NCBI GenBank assembly: GCA_900316665.1
Contig: ONDV01000001.1
Coordinates: 1 to 64,000 of the forward strand
Reading direction: 5' to 3'
DNA from: an uncultured Lachnospiraceae bacterium
GTDB lineage: Bacteria > Bacillota > Clostridia > Lachnospirales > Lachnospiraceae
Length of the DNA stretch: 64,000 nt
In this document: positions 43,285 through 51,640 of the stretch, piece after piece
Layout: every line of letters begins with the position of its first letter
How positions within the stretch are numbered: the stretch's first letter is position 1
Translations under genes and position numbers: made by a program
The notes under the pieces: generated by a model
The model's input: the letters and a program-made list of their open reading frames with translations, nothing else
Database searches by the model: none
Told to the model about the DNA's origin: nothing

Positions 43285-44589
43285 TCAGATCCTGTGCAGA
43301 TACTCACGTATCTCCCAGTCTGTAACTTCGCCGGCATAGCGTTCCCATTCGCATGCTTTTTTGTCGGAATATATCCTGACATAATTTTCTCCGCATACCT
43401 CATTCATGAATTTGTCTCCGGAGAAAACATCTATGGCATCTCTCAGCGTTCTGGGAAGCGTACCCGTGCTTGTATCAGGTTCCGGAAGCGAAGTCTTCTT
43501 TTCTACACCATCAAGTCCGGCTGCTATCATACATGAAATGACAAGATAAGGATTTGTGGCGCCGTCCGGAAGCTCCCATTCTATAGCGGACTTTCCGTTT
43601 TCACCCTTCATCACTCTTACCGGAGCATTGTAATCATCCAAAGACCAGTAAATCCCCTTTTCGGTATAGAACCTTCCGCCGCTTCTCTTATAAGAATTGA
43701 CAATGGGATTTGCAATTGCAGTCATGGCTGCCATATGATCAAGTATTCCTGCCAGAAAATGCTTTCCGTCTTCTGACAGACCGGTCGGATCAGACTTGTC
43801 TGTGATCTTGTCCTTGCTTCCGTCAGCAGCAACAATATTAAGAGCCATGGCTGAGCCCGGCAGATCTGTTCTGGGCTTCGGCATAAAAGTAGCATGAAAA
43901 CCATGACGGCCGGCAATTGTTCTCACGGTATTTCTGAGCGTAAGTATCTGGTCTGCCATCTTGACGCCTTTTGCGCGTCTGAAAGCGACGGCATGCTGCG
44001 CGGGAGCATCTTCATGGTGAGACGATTCCATCTCAAAGCCCAGCTCCTCGAGAGCATATATTATGTCACGTCTGGCATTTTCACCCGAATCAAGAGGCGC
44101 CATATCAAGGTATAAAGCTCTCTCTTTTGTAGTATTTGTAGGATAGCCGTCCTCGTCCGTATCAAAGAGGAAGAATTCGCATTCAGGATTCATCTCGAAC
44201 TCAAATCCCATACTCTTTGCGCGTTTTAAAACATTTCTAAGAATAAACCTGGGACTCGGGGTTATAAGATTTCCTTTCTCGTCAGCCAGATCACAGAGGA
44301 ATCTCGCCACCTTGCCCTGCTGAGGTCTCCAGGGAAGTATGGCAAATGTGTCCGGATCAGGAATAAGATATATATTTCTGAGGCCAAACTCTCTTGCGCC
44401 GAGTATATGATAACCATCCACCGAACATCTGCCGTCCATAGCCTTTACTATCTCTGAGCCGGTAACAGCTATATTTCTCAGCACTCCAAAAAAATCGGAA
44501 AACTGCAGGCGTATAAATTTGACATCGTCATCTTCTATCATCTGCATTATTTCTTCTCTAGGCATATTCATGTCTTTATCACGCTGCAT
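43285..44589 (-). CDS. Glutamine synthetase I-like protein with degenerate active site
   Basis: A 434-residue homologue of GlnA. Colinear family segments include KFIRLQFSDFFGVLRNIAV, ECEFFLFDTD, HATFMPKP and NPIVNSYKR. Several catalytic positions are changed: the DGSSI loop reads DGYHI; the QHE metal ligand is Ala200 (AQHAV); the GSGMH metal/substrate His is Ala249 (GSAMA); the NRSP Arg is Tyr320 (DYNAP); and the RxExR Arg is Glu339 (IEWEL). Glu136, Glu138, Glu193 and Glu337 remain. Genuine glutamine synthesis therefore seems unlikely; a sensor or altered specificity is possible. AAAGGAGA precedes the ATG. It lies 46 bp after pyrG and 65 bp before the ANTAR gene. Confidence 0.85.
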   Translation of the reverse strand: MQRDKDMNMPREEIMQMIEDDDVKFIRLQFSDFFGVLRNIAVTGSEIVKAMDGRCSVDGYHILGAREFGLRNIYLIPDPDTFAILPWRPQQGKVARFLCDLADEKGNLITPSPRFILRNVLKRAKSMGFEFEMNPECEFFLFDTDEDGYPTNTTKERALYLDMAPLDSGENARRDIIYALEELGFEMESSHHEDAPAQHAVAFRRAKGVKMADQILTLRNTVRTIAGRHGFHATFMPKPRTDLPGSAMALNIVAADGSKDKITDKSDPTGLSEDGKHFLAGILDHMAAMTAIANPIVNSYKRSGGRFYTEKGIYWSLDDYNAPVRVMKGENGKSAIEWELPDGATNPYLVISCMIAAGLDGVEKKTSLPEPDTSTGTLPRTLRDAIDVFSGDKFMNEVCGENYVRIYSDKKACEWERYAGEVTDWEIREYLHRI

Positions 44590-44634
44590 AGCTTGCAGCT
44601 TCTCCTTTCATACAAAATTTAAAAGAACCAACCG

Positions 44635-46248
44635 TCAGCCTTTATTCGTTCTATATTCCACAGCGGCCTGAACCAACCCCGAAAACAGAGGATGTGCCTT
44701 ATTGGGGCGTGACTTGAATTCCGGATGAGCCTGCGTGCCGATATAGAAAGGATGATCGGTAAGCTCTATCATCTCGACAATTCTGTCGTCCGGAGACACA
44801 CCGCACAGCTTCATTCCTTTTTTCGTCATTATCTCCCTGTAATCATTATTGAATTCATATCTGTGTCTGTGACGCTCGGATATATCCTTCTTCCCGTACA
44901 GCTTATATGCAATCGATGTCTCATCAAGCACACACGGATATGCGCCCAGTCTCATTGTACCGCCCAGATTCTCGACATCGCGCTGTTCCGGCATAAGATC
45001 AATGACAGGATGAAGGGTATCGGGAGCAAACTCCGTCGAATTGGCATCATGATACGCAAGCACATCCCGCGCAAATGATACGACTGCCATCTGCATGCCA
45101 AGGCATATTCCAAGGAAGGGGATCTTTTTCTCTCTGGCATAACCTGCTGCCATGATCATACCCTGTGTTCCTCTGTCTCCGAAGCCGCCGGGGATCAGTA
45201 TGCCATCCACACCGTCAAGAAGTTCTTCGCAGCCCTTTTCTTCGACCTTCTCTGAATCGACCCATCTGATATCTACATCCGTCATAGTCTTGATTCCGCC
45301 ATGCTTAAGCGCCTCTACGACAGAAAGATAAGCATCATGCAGAGTGATATATTTACCGACTATGGCTATCTCCGCCTTATGCTTGGGATGGCGGAGATCC
45401 TCGACCATTTTTTCCCATTCCTTAAGTCCGACAGGCTCGCTCTCAGGAAGGTTCAGGCATTCAAGGACCGCATCAGCAAGGTGCTCCTTCTCCATAAGAA
45501 GCGGTACGGAATATAGGGAATCAGCATCCAGATTCTGAAGCACATGATTTGCAGGCACATTGCAGAAGAGCGCTATCTTGTCTTTTATAGACTGGGTAAG
45601 AGGCATCTCTGTCCGGCAGACAAGAATATCGGGCTGAATTCCGATTTCCAGGCATTTCTTTACAGATGTCTGCGTGGGCTTTGTCTTCATCTCTCCTGAT
45701 ACACGAAGATAAGGGATCAGGGTCACATGGATCATTATGGCATTTTCTCTGCCCACATCATGCTGAAACTGCCTTATTGCCTCCAGAAAGGGCTGGCTCT
45801 CTATATCTCCGACAGTTCCGCCCACTTCAATTATCGCTATACGCTCGTCATTTGGATCACTGCTTCTGAAAAACCTGGACTTTATTTCATTTGTGATATG
45901 GGGAATGACCTGGACGGTACCGCCGCCGTAATCTCCGTGTCTTTCCTTATTTAATACAGACCAGTAGATCTTTCCGGATGTTACGTTGGCATTATGATCC
46001 AGGGACTCATCAATAAAGCGCTCATAATGACCAAGATCCAGATCTGTCTCCGTACCGTCATCCGTAACAAAAACCTCACCATGCTGAATAGGATTCATGG
46101 TACCCGGATCCACATTGATATAAGGATCGAATTTCTGCATTGTCACACGATAGCCGCGGGCTTTCAAAAGTCTTCCGAGCGAAGCTGCCGTAATGCCTTT
46201 CCCCAGTCCTGACACCACGCCACCTGTAACAAAAACATATTTTATCAT
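44635..46248 (-). CDS. pyrG: CTP synthase
   Basis: Converts UTP to CTP using glutamine and ATP. The synthetase domain begins [23 protein letters not shown], with [16 protein letters not shown] and [16 protein letters not shown]. The C-terminal class I glutaminase has GGFGDRG, the nucleophile Cys in FLGICLGMQ and the His/Glu pair in AHPEFKSRP. Length 537 is standard. CAGGAGGACAGG precedes the ATG. It has its own promoter and a leader terminator, and runs toward the GlnA-like and ANTAR genes. Confidence 0.98.
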   Translation of the reverse strand: MIKYVFVTGGVVSGLGKGITAASLGRLLKARGYRVTMQKFDPYINVDPGTMNPIQHGEVFVTDDGTETDLDLGHYERFIDESLDHNANVTSGKIYWSVLNKERHGDYGGGTVQVIPHITNEIKSRFFRSSDPNDERIAIIEVGGTVGDIESQPFLEAIRQFQHDVGRENAIMIHVTLIPYLRVSGEMKTKPTQTSVKKCLEIGIQPDILVCRTEMPLTQSIKDKIALFCNVPANHVLQNLDADSLYSVPLLMEKEHLADAVLECLNLPESEPVGLKEWEKMVEDLRHPKHKAEIAIVGKYITLHDAYLSVVEALKHGGIKTMTDVDIRWVDSEKVEEKGCEELLDGVDGILIPGGFGDRGTQGMIMAAGYAREKKIPFLGICLGMQMAVVSFARDVLAYHDANSTEFAPDTLHPVIDLMPEQRDVENLGGTMRLGAYPCVLDETSIAYKLYGKKDISERHRHRYEFNNDYREIMTKKGMKLCGVSPDDRIVEMIELTDHPFYIGTQAHPEFKSRPNKAHPLFSGLVQAAVEYRTNKG

Positions 46249-46277
46249 CCTGTCCTCCTGATCTTTTGTTTTTTACC

Positions 46278-46316
46278 AAAAAAGCGCCGGGCAAAAGACT
46301 TTAATGCCTTGGCACT
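46278..46316 (-). terminator. Leader terminator (attenuator) before pyrG
   Basis: Read leftward, AGTGCC pairs with GGCGCT (one wobble) with an inner GGC/GCC pairing, followed by TTTTTTGG. It lies between the pyrG promoter and gene, so it should attenuate pyrG. In Bacillus pyrG, CTP-sensitive stuttering on an initial GGG run controls such a terminator; I see no initial G-run here. Confidence 0.65.
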
Positions 46317-46330
46317 TATAAACTGTCATT

Positions 46331-46359
46331 AATATACATTCACTCGGCGAAAATGTAAA
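46331..46359 (-). promoter_or_regulatory. pyrG promoter
   Basis: TTTACA (46359-46354), 17-bp spacer, TATATT (46336-46331), giving a leader of about 75 nt. Confidence 0.65.
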
Positions 46360-46399
46360 CCATAAAAACTTTTTCAGCAGACGGATTTCAATATTTCTG

Positions 46400-46428
46400 T
46401 TGACAAAACAATTTCACTTTGATAATAT
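46400..46428 (+). promoter_or_regulatory. glnN promoter
   Basis: TTGACA (46400-46405), 17-bp spacer, TAATAT (46423-46428). Transcription would start near 46435, right at the base of the leader hairpin. Confidence 0.8.
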
Positions 46429-46436
46429 CGCTTCAA

Positions 46437-46480
46437 CAGGGCAAAGGCGCTCTGGGCATAGCCCGGAGCGCTTTTTCTAT
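46437..46480 (+). promoter_or_regulatory. glnN leader: ANTAR-type hairpin overlapping an intrinsic terminator
   Basis: Hairpin CAGGGC-AAAGGC-GCTCTG (46437-46454), a 6-bp stem with a hexaloop having A1 and G4. Its loop end and 3' arm (GCGCTC and GGGC) pair instead with GCCC and GAGCGC to make a terminator followed by TTTTTCTATTTTT. The same alternative-structure logic is seen before gltB and amt. The hairpin starts within a few nt of the predicted transcript end, leaving no room for a first ANTAR hairpin. Confidence 0.7.
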
Positions 46481-46530
46481 TTTTCGGAGTTTTTCCGATT
46501 TAGCGGTATAAGTGGAAAGGAGCTTATAAA

Positions 46531-48636
46531 ATGGCAGATATCTCAATTCCGGAAATCTACGGAAGCATGGTCTTCAATGACAAGGTTATGCATGAGCGTC
46601 TCCCCAAGGATACCTACAAGGCTATCCACAAGACGATCAAGGACGGCACCAGCCTTACACTTGAAGTTGCAAATACTGTTGCAGCTACAATGAAGGAATG
46701 GGCAATCGAACATGGTGCCACACATTTCACACACTGGTTCCAGCCAATGACAGGCTTCACTGCTGAAAAGCATGACAGCTTCATCAGCCCTCAGTCAGAC
46801 GGGACCGTGATCATGAGTTTCTCAGGAAAAGAGCTCATCAAGGGCGAGCCTGATGCATCTTCATTCCCTTCAGGAGGACTTCGCGCGACATTCGAGGCTC
46901 GCGGATATACAGCATGGGATCCCAGCTCACCTGCATTCGTAAAAGACGGCACTCTCTATATACCCACCGCATTCTGCTCCTACTCCGGAGAGTCACTCGA
47001 CAAGAAGACTCCTCTTCTTCGTTCCATGGATGCTTTGAACCATGAAGCAGTCAGACTTCTTCATCTTCTCGGCAAGACCGATGTCACACGTGTAGACACC
47101 ACAGCCGGAAGCGAACAGGAATATTTCCTTATTGATAAAGATCTCTATATGCAGAGAAAGGATCTTATCTTCTGCGGTCGCACTCTTATCGGCGCTCCTG
47201 CTCCTAAGGGACAGGAAATGGAAGATCATTACTTCGGTGTGCTGAAGCCAAAGGTTTCGTCTTTCATGCATGACCTCGACGAAGAGCTCTGGAAGCTCGG
47301 CGTACCGGCTAAGACAAAGCACAATGAAGTTGCGCCTTCTCAGCACGAGCTGGCTCCCATATTTGAGACCGCAAACGTCGCAGTTGATCATAACCAGCTG
47401 ACTATGGAAATCATGAAAAAGGTTGCTGACAAGCATCACATGGCATGCCTCCTTCATGAGAAGCCTTTCGAGGGAATCAACGGTTCCGGAAAGCATGTGA
47501 ACTGGTCTATGTCAACAGATACAGGCGAAAACCTTCTCGAGCCCGGAAAGACACCTGCCGAAAATACTCAGTTCCTTGTTTTCCTTCTGGCAACGATCGC
47601 AGCTGTAGATAACTATGCTGATCTTATGAGAATTTCCGTAGCATCAGCAGGAAATGATCACCGTCTCGGAGCAAATGAAGCGCCTCCCGCTGTTATCTCC
47701 ATTTTCGTCGGCGATGAGCTCGAGCAGATCCTCGATGCTATCGACAAAGGCATCAGTCCTGAGGATGCAGAGCATACTCTTATGGATATAGGTGCAAAGA
47801 TCCTTCCTACGTTTATGAAGGATACTACCGACAGAAACAGGACTTCACCGTTTGCATTCACAGGAAATAAATTCGAGTTCCGTATGCCCGGTTCTTCCGT
47901 GTCAGTAGCTGATCCTATTGTAATTCTCAATACTGCCGTAGCAGAATCGCTCAGAAAGATCAGAAAGACACTTGAAGGAGTGCCTGAAGCAGATCTTCAG
48001 CAGAACATAATGAAACTACTTCAGGAAATCATGAATGAGCATAAGAAGGTCATCTTCAACGGCAACGGCTATACCGATGAATGGATTTCGGAAGCTGAAA
48101 AGAGAGGTCTTTATAATCTTAAGTCCCTTCCTGAAGCTATGCCTTCACTCCTTGCAGAAAAGAACGTAAAGCTCTTCACCCAGTTCCATATCTTTGATAA
48201 GAAAGAACTTGAAGCCCGTTATGAGATCCTGCTTGAGAATTATTCCAAGACTATTCATATCGAAAGCCTTACAATGCTCGATATTGTCAAGAAAGACTTC
48301 ATCCCCGGACTTCTTGATTATATGTCAGACGTCACTGCTGAAGCGATTTCAAAGAAGGAACTTTCTGACAGCCTGTCAGTCGGTCTCGAAACCGATCTTC
48401 TTTCTTCACTTTCATCTTCATCTGATGACATTATGAAGAGTGTCAAGAAACTTGATGATGATACAAAAAATGCAGAAGCATTAACTGATGAAAAGACCAA
48501 GGCTACAGATTATCATGATGTGATCTTAAGCGATATGGATGATTTGAGAAAAGTTGTAGATACAGCGGAAGCGCTTATTCCTGCCGCATATCTTGATTAT
48601 CCTACATATGATCAGCTGTTGTTCTCACTTCGCTGA
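46531..48636 (+). CDS. glnN: Glutamine synthetase type III
   Basis: ATP-dependent synthesis of glutamine from glutamate and ammonia; type III enzymes are large dodecamers found in Bacteroides and many Clostridia. Type III signatures are present: HFTHWFQPMTGFTAEKHDSF, the Ser/Gly-rich PSGGLRATFEARGYTAWDP, KHNEVAPSQHELAPIFE, NGSGKHVNWSMST and NRTSPFAFTGNKFEFR. All canonical metal and substrate motifs look intact, unlike the GlnA-like paralogue. Length 701 is normal. AAGGAGCTTATAAA precedes the ATG. It is likely the working glutamine synthetase here and is controlled through its leader terminator; asnB follows without a terminator. Confidence 0.97.
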   Translation: MADISIPEIYGSMVFNDKVMHERLPKDTYKAIHKTIKDGTSLTLEVANTVAATMKEWAIEHGATHFTHWFQPMTGFTAEKHDSFISPQSDGTVIMSFSGKELIKGEPDASSFPSGGLRATFEARGYTAWDPSSPAFVKDGTLYIPTAFCSYSGESLDKKTPLLRSMDALNHEAVRLLHLLGKTDVTRVDTTAGSEQEYFLIDKDLYMQRKDLIFCGRTLIGAPAPKGQEMEDHYFGVLKPKVSSFMHDLDEELWKLGVPAKTKHNEVAPSQHELAPIFETANVAVDHNQLTMEIMKKVADKHHMACLLHEKPFEGINGSGKHVNWSMSTDTGENLLEPGKTPAENTQFLVFLLATIAAVDNYADLMRISVASAGNDHRLGANEAPPAVISIFVGDELEQILDAIDKGISPEDAEHTLMDIGAKILPTFMKDTTDRNRTSPFAFTGNKFEFRMPGSSVSVADPIVILNTAVAESLRKIRKTLEGVPEADLQQNIMKLLQEIMNEHKKVIFNGNGYTDEWISEAEKRGLYNLKSLPEAMPSLLAEKNVKLFTQFHIFDKKELEARYEILLENYSKTIHIESLTMLDIVKKDFIPGLLDYMSDVTAEAISKKELSDSLSVGLETDLLSSLSSSSDDIMKSVKKLDDDTKNAEALTDEKTKATDYHDVILSDMDDLRKVVDTAEALIPAAYLDYPTYDQLLFSLR

Positions 48637-48670
48637 TTATCTGTCAGATTTCGACCTATAATATTTTTTC

Positions 48671-48725
48671 GGATGATCTCATGATCTCTGCGGCACAGAA
48701 GCCACCGGATCATGAGATTCATTCG
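48671..48725. repeat. Long inverted repeat in the glnN-asnB interval
   Basis: Arms around TGATCTCATGATC and GATCATGAGATTCA pair over about 15 bp with one bulge, enclosing about 20 nt. No T-run follows. It may be a processing site or regulatory hairpin; its loop contains a small GGC-ACAGAA-GCC hairpin. Confidence 0.6.
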
Positions 48726-48747
48726 GTTTAGAAAAGAGGTACATGTA

Positions 48748-50334
48748 ATGTGCTCCATTCTGGCGTGGTGCCGAAAAGACGCGCCTAAGGACAAATTTCA
48801 GGAATCCCTCATGCGAACCACATCAAGAGGTCCTGATGCTACCAAGACGATTGATACGGGAAAAGGTCTGATGGGCTTCAACAGGCTGGCCATAATGGGA
48901 CTGACAGCCTCAGGCATGCAGCCCTTTCAGTTGGGAGGCGATGCTTTAGTCTGTAACGGAGAGATCTATAATTTCCGTCCGAGAAAGCAGGAGCTTATCA
49001 CAAAGGGTTATACTTTCTCATCTGACAGCGACTGCGAGATTCTGCTTCCTCTTTATAGAGAGCTTGGTTGCAGCATGTTTGAGACGCTTGACGCTGAATA
49101 TGCTTTAGTTTTATATGACAGCGTCTCAGATTCCTATGTTGCCGCAAGAGATCCGATCGGCATCAGACCTCTCTACTATGGTTATGATGAAAGCGGAGCC
49201 ATAATCTTTGCTTCAGAGCCCAAGAACCTTGTCGGCTTAACTGAAAAAATCATGCCTTTCCCTCCCGGTCATTATTATAAGGACGGCGAATTCGTGCAAT
49301 ATGCTGATCCCGCTCATGTAGATCATATCAGGCATGACAGTATGGAACTTGTAGCAGGCAATATTCATGATCTCCTAGTTGCCGGTGTCGAAAAGAGGCT
49401 TGATTCTGACGCTCCGGTCGGATTTCTCCTCTCCGGAGGTCTCGACAGTTCGCTCGTATGCGGCATCTCTGCAAAGCTGATGAAAAAACCTCTTGAGACC
49501 TTTGCAATTGGTATGGACATTGATGCCATCGACTTAAAATATGCCAGACAGGTTGCTGACTATATAGGTTCAAACCATCATGAAGTGATTATTTCAAGAG
49601 ACGATGTAATAAATGCTCTTGAGCCTGTTATCGCTGCACTTGGGACATATGACATCACTACGATCAGAGCCTCCATCGGTATGTATCTGTGCTGTAAATG
49701 GATACATGAGAATACTGATGTCCGCGTTCTTCTTACCGGTGAAATAAGCGATGAGTTATTTGGTTACAAATATACCGACTTTGCCCCGAATGCTTTTGCT
49801 TTCCAGGAAGAAGCTGAAAAAAGAGTGCGTGAGCTTCATATGTATGATGTCCTGAGGGCTGACCGCTGCATCAGCGTCAATTCTCTTGAGGCGCGTGTCC
49901 CCTTCGGCGATCTTGCCTTTGTGGATTATGTAATGTCAATTGATCCTGAGATGAAGCTAAATAAATACAACAAGGGCAAGTATCTTCTCCGCCATGCTTT
50001 TGAGAACGACCACCTTATTCCTGACGATATTCTCTGGAGAGAAAAGGCAGCTTTCTCTGACGCTGTAGGTCACTCTTTAAAGGATGATCTGGCGGATTAT
50101 GCTGAGAGCCATTTCACTGACATCGAATTCCAGGAAAAGCGTAAAAAATACACACACGCACAGCCCTTCACGAAAGAATCTCTTCTCTATCGTGAGATCT
50201 TCGAGAAATATTATCCCGGTCAGTCACAGATGGTCAAAGATTTCTGGATGCCAAACAAATCATGGGATGGTCTTCAGAACGTCAATGATCCATCAGCAAG
50301 AGTTCTTTCAAACTACGGTGCAAGTGGAATCTGA
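48748..50334 (+). CDS. asnB: Asparagine synthase (glutamine-hydrolysing)
   Basis: Makes asparagine from aspartate, ATP and glutamine. The ATG at 48748 gives the required N-terminal Cys2 (MCSILAW), the Ntn glutaminase nucleophile, and AAGAGG lies 8 bp upstream; the frame open from 48712 is rejected. Glutaminase motifs are FNRLAIMGL, LVCNGEIYNFR and SDSDCEILL. The synthetase domain has the pyrophosphate loop LLSGGLDSSLVCG, ARQVADYIGSNHHEVII, TGEISDELFGYKYT and LEARVPFGD. Length 528 is close to E. coli AsnB (554). It follows glnN by 111 bp, so glutamine is produced and used by adjacent genes. Confidence 0.96.
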   Translation: MCSILAWCRKDAPKDKFQESLMRTTSRGPDATKTIDTGKGLMGFNRLAIMGLTASGMQPFQLGGDALVCNGEIYNFRPRKQELITKGYTFSSDSDCEILLPLYRELGCSMFETLDAEYALVLYDSVSDSYVAARDPIGIRPLYYGYDESGAIIFASEPKNLVGLTEKIMPFPPGHYYKDGEFVQYADPAHVDHIRHDSMELVAGNIHDLLVAGVEKRLDSDAPVGFLLSGGLDSSLVCGISAKLMKKPLETFAIGMDIDAIDLKYARQVADYIGSNHHEVIISRDDVINALEPVIAALGTYDITTIRASIGMYLCCKWIHENTDVRVLLTGEISDELFGYKYTDFAPNAFAFQEEAEKRVRELHMYDVLRADRCISVNSLEARVPFGDLAFVDYVMSIDPEMKLNKYNKGKYLLRHAFENDHLIPDDILWREKAAFSDAVGHSLKDDLADYAESHFTDIEFQEKRKKYTHAQPFTKESLLYREIFEKYYPGQSQMVKDFWMPNKSWDGLQNVNDPSARVLSNYGASGI

Positions 50335-50341
50335 TATACAA

Positions 50342-50370
50342 AAACGTCTGCTTTCAGGCAGACGTTTTTT
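50342..50370 (+). terminator. Intrinsic terminator after asnB
   Basis: AAACGTCTGC pairs with GCAGACGTTT around TTTCAG, followed by TTTTATTTC. A degenerate second copy of the hairpin follows at 50381-50408. Confidence 0.9.
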
Positions 50371-50380
50371 ATTTCAATAT

Positions 50381-50408
50381 ACGTTCGCTTTCAGGCAGGC
50401 GTTTCTTG
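50381..50408. repeat. Degenerate tandem copy of the asnB terminator hairpin
   Basis: ACGTTCGCTTTCAGGCAGGCGT repeats the terminator core with two changes, keeping the loop CTTTCAGGCAG identical. It looks like a tandem duplication that has decayed, or a backup terminator. Confidence 0.6.
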
Positions 50409-50458
50409 TCAATATGATCACAAAGGAGTATAAAAAAGTACTTTTGATACTTATATCA

Positions 50459-51640
50459 TCAAAGTTTCACATTCGACATCTCGAATATCATTTTTATTCT
50501 GTCATCCATTCTGAAAGCTGCCTGAATCTTTGCGTAGGCATTTTCCACACACTTTTCCCGTATTCCGTCATTCCTTATGAAAAACTGCATGAGGTCATAG
50601 GCTTCTTCATAACTTGAATACATTGCACAGTCATTCGAATCAAAATATTCCAAAAGCTCACTCTGGGCGTTACAGAGGAGAAAACCATGACTGGCCATAA
50701 TATCCAGCATTCTTAGTGGTATCCCTGTACCTATACAGCGAAGGGTGGGGCAGAGATTTATTTTGGAATGCCTGAACACATATGGCATCTCAGTCAAATA
50801 ATCGACAGACGGACGAATATCAACAGAAGATAGCATACTCTTTTCTGAATCATTTACTTTATATGAGTAAAGAGCAACATCATCCGATACTTTCTTTGTC
50901 ATCTTTAAAATCATCAGTCGGTCTTTATAAGTAATATAATTTGCAATCAGAAAGACCAGCTGCTTTCTCGTCAATTCGTCCGCTCCTGTTTCATTTTTTA
51001 CATAGCGGGTGACTTTATCATTTATGAGATCAGGAATTATCCAGTAATTAAAAAGATTCGACTGAGCGCTTACTAATCCTCTTATGTATCCTTTGAAATA
51101 TGAATTCTCCGGCATACTTAAAAGCATAGCATTATAGTCATATGATGTATAAAGATTCCCAACAAAAGATATTTCTGATGTAAGATTTCTTTTTATTCCT
51201 GCAGTGTCTTTACCGGCTGACATCTTATCAAAGAGATCCGGGTCTGTTGCCAGAGGCATATGGAATACCCGGCTCAATCCTTCTTTTCTATACTGTTCAA
51301 CCTCACTCCTGTCAAAAAGATATATATAATTCGTCTCAAAGTCCATGCAGTCATTTGTCTTCAAATTCTGCGGACAATCATAGCTCCATGCTATATAAGG
51401 GAGAGATAATTCATGACAGACATTCGCGACAAGAGGCCAGAAATTTACAGTAAAAACAGAATCAATATTATTATCCCTTATATCTGTCATTAACATCTCA
51501 AAAAGAACAGGATCATTATAGACATTTTTGGGGGTAAAATATTTTTTTTCAATAAAATCAGCCTGATCAACCTTAAAGGCCTTTATTATTGTGTCATCAG
51601 TATAAGATAAAAAAAGCCTTGCAAATAATATCTTACTCAT
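50459..51640 (-). CDS. CgeB-like glycosyltransferase (DUF3880-type N-terminus)
   Basis: Predicted GT-B fold transferase. The N-terminal part (IDSVFTVNFWPLVANVC, LPYIAWSYDCPQ) resembles DUF3880, and the C-terminal part (FRHSKINLCPTLRCIGTGIPLRMLDIMASHGFLLCN) resembles the CgeB/Glyco_trans_1_2 nucleotide-sugar domain, with S-ELLEYF close behind. Length 393. No signal peptide or membrane helix. The ATG lies inside the end of the upstream gene, 8 bp overlap. Base composition is clearly more AT-rich than the flanking nitrogen and translation genes. CgeB-like proteins decorate spores, flagellins or surface polymers; target here unknown. Confidence 0.75.
   Translation of the reverse strand: MSKILFARLFLSYTDDTIIKAFKVDQADFIEKKYFTPKNVYNDPVLFEMLMTDIRDNNIDSVFTVNFWPLVANVCHELSLPYIAWSYDCPQNLKTNDCMDFETNYIYLFDRSEVEQYRKEGLSRVFHMPLATDPDLFDKMSAGKDTAGIKRNLTSEISFVGNLYTSYDYNAMLLSMPENSYFKGYIRGLVSAQSNLFNYWIIPDLINDKVTRYVKNETGADELTRKQLVFLIANYITYKDRLMILKMTKKVSDDVALYSYKVNDSEKSMLSSVDIRPSVDYLTEMPYVFRHSKINLCPTLRCIGTGIPLRMLDIMASHGFLLCNAQSELLEYFDSNDCAMYSSYEEAYDLMQFFIRNDGIREKCVENAYAKIQAAFRMDDRIKMIFEMSNVKL

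Noticed and set aside
43285-44589. GlnA-like gene annotated simply as glutamine synthetase
   Set aside because: Several metal and substrate residues are missing, so a plain enzyme label would be misleading.
48691-48703. GGC-ACAGAA-GCC hairpin as a fourth ANTAR target
   Set aside because: Stem only 3 bp, loop does not match AANGGC, and no terminator follows.
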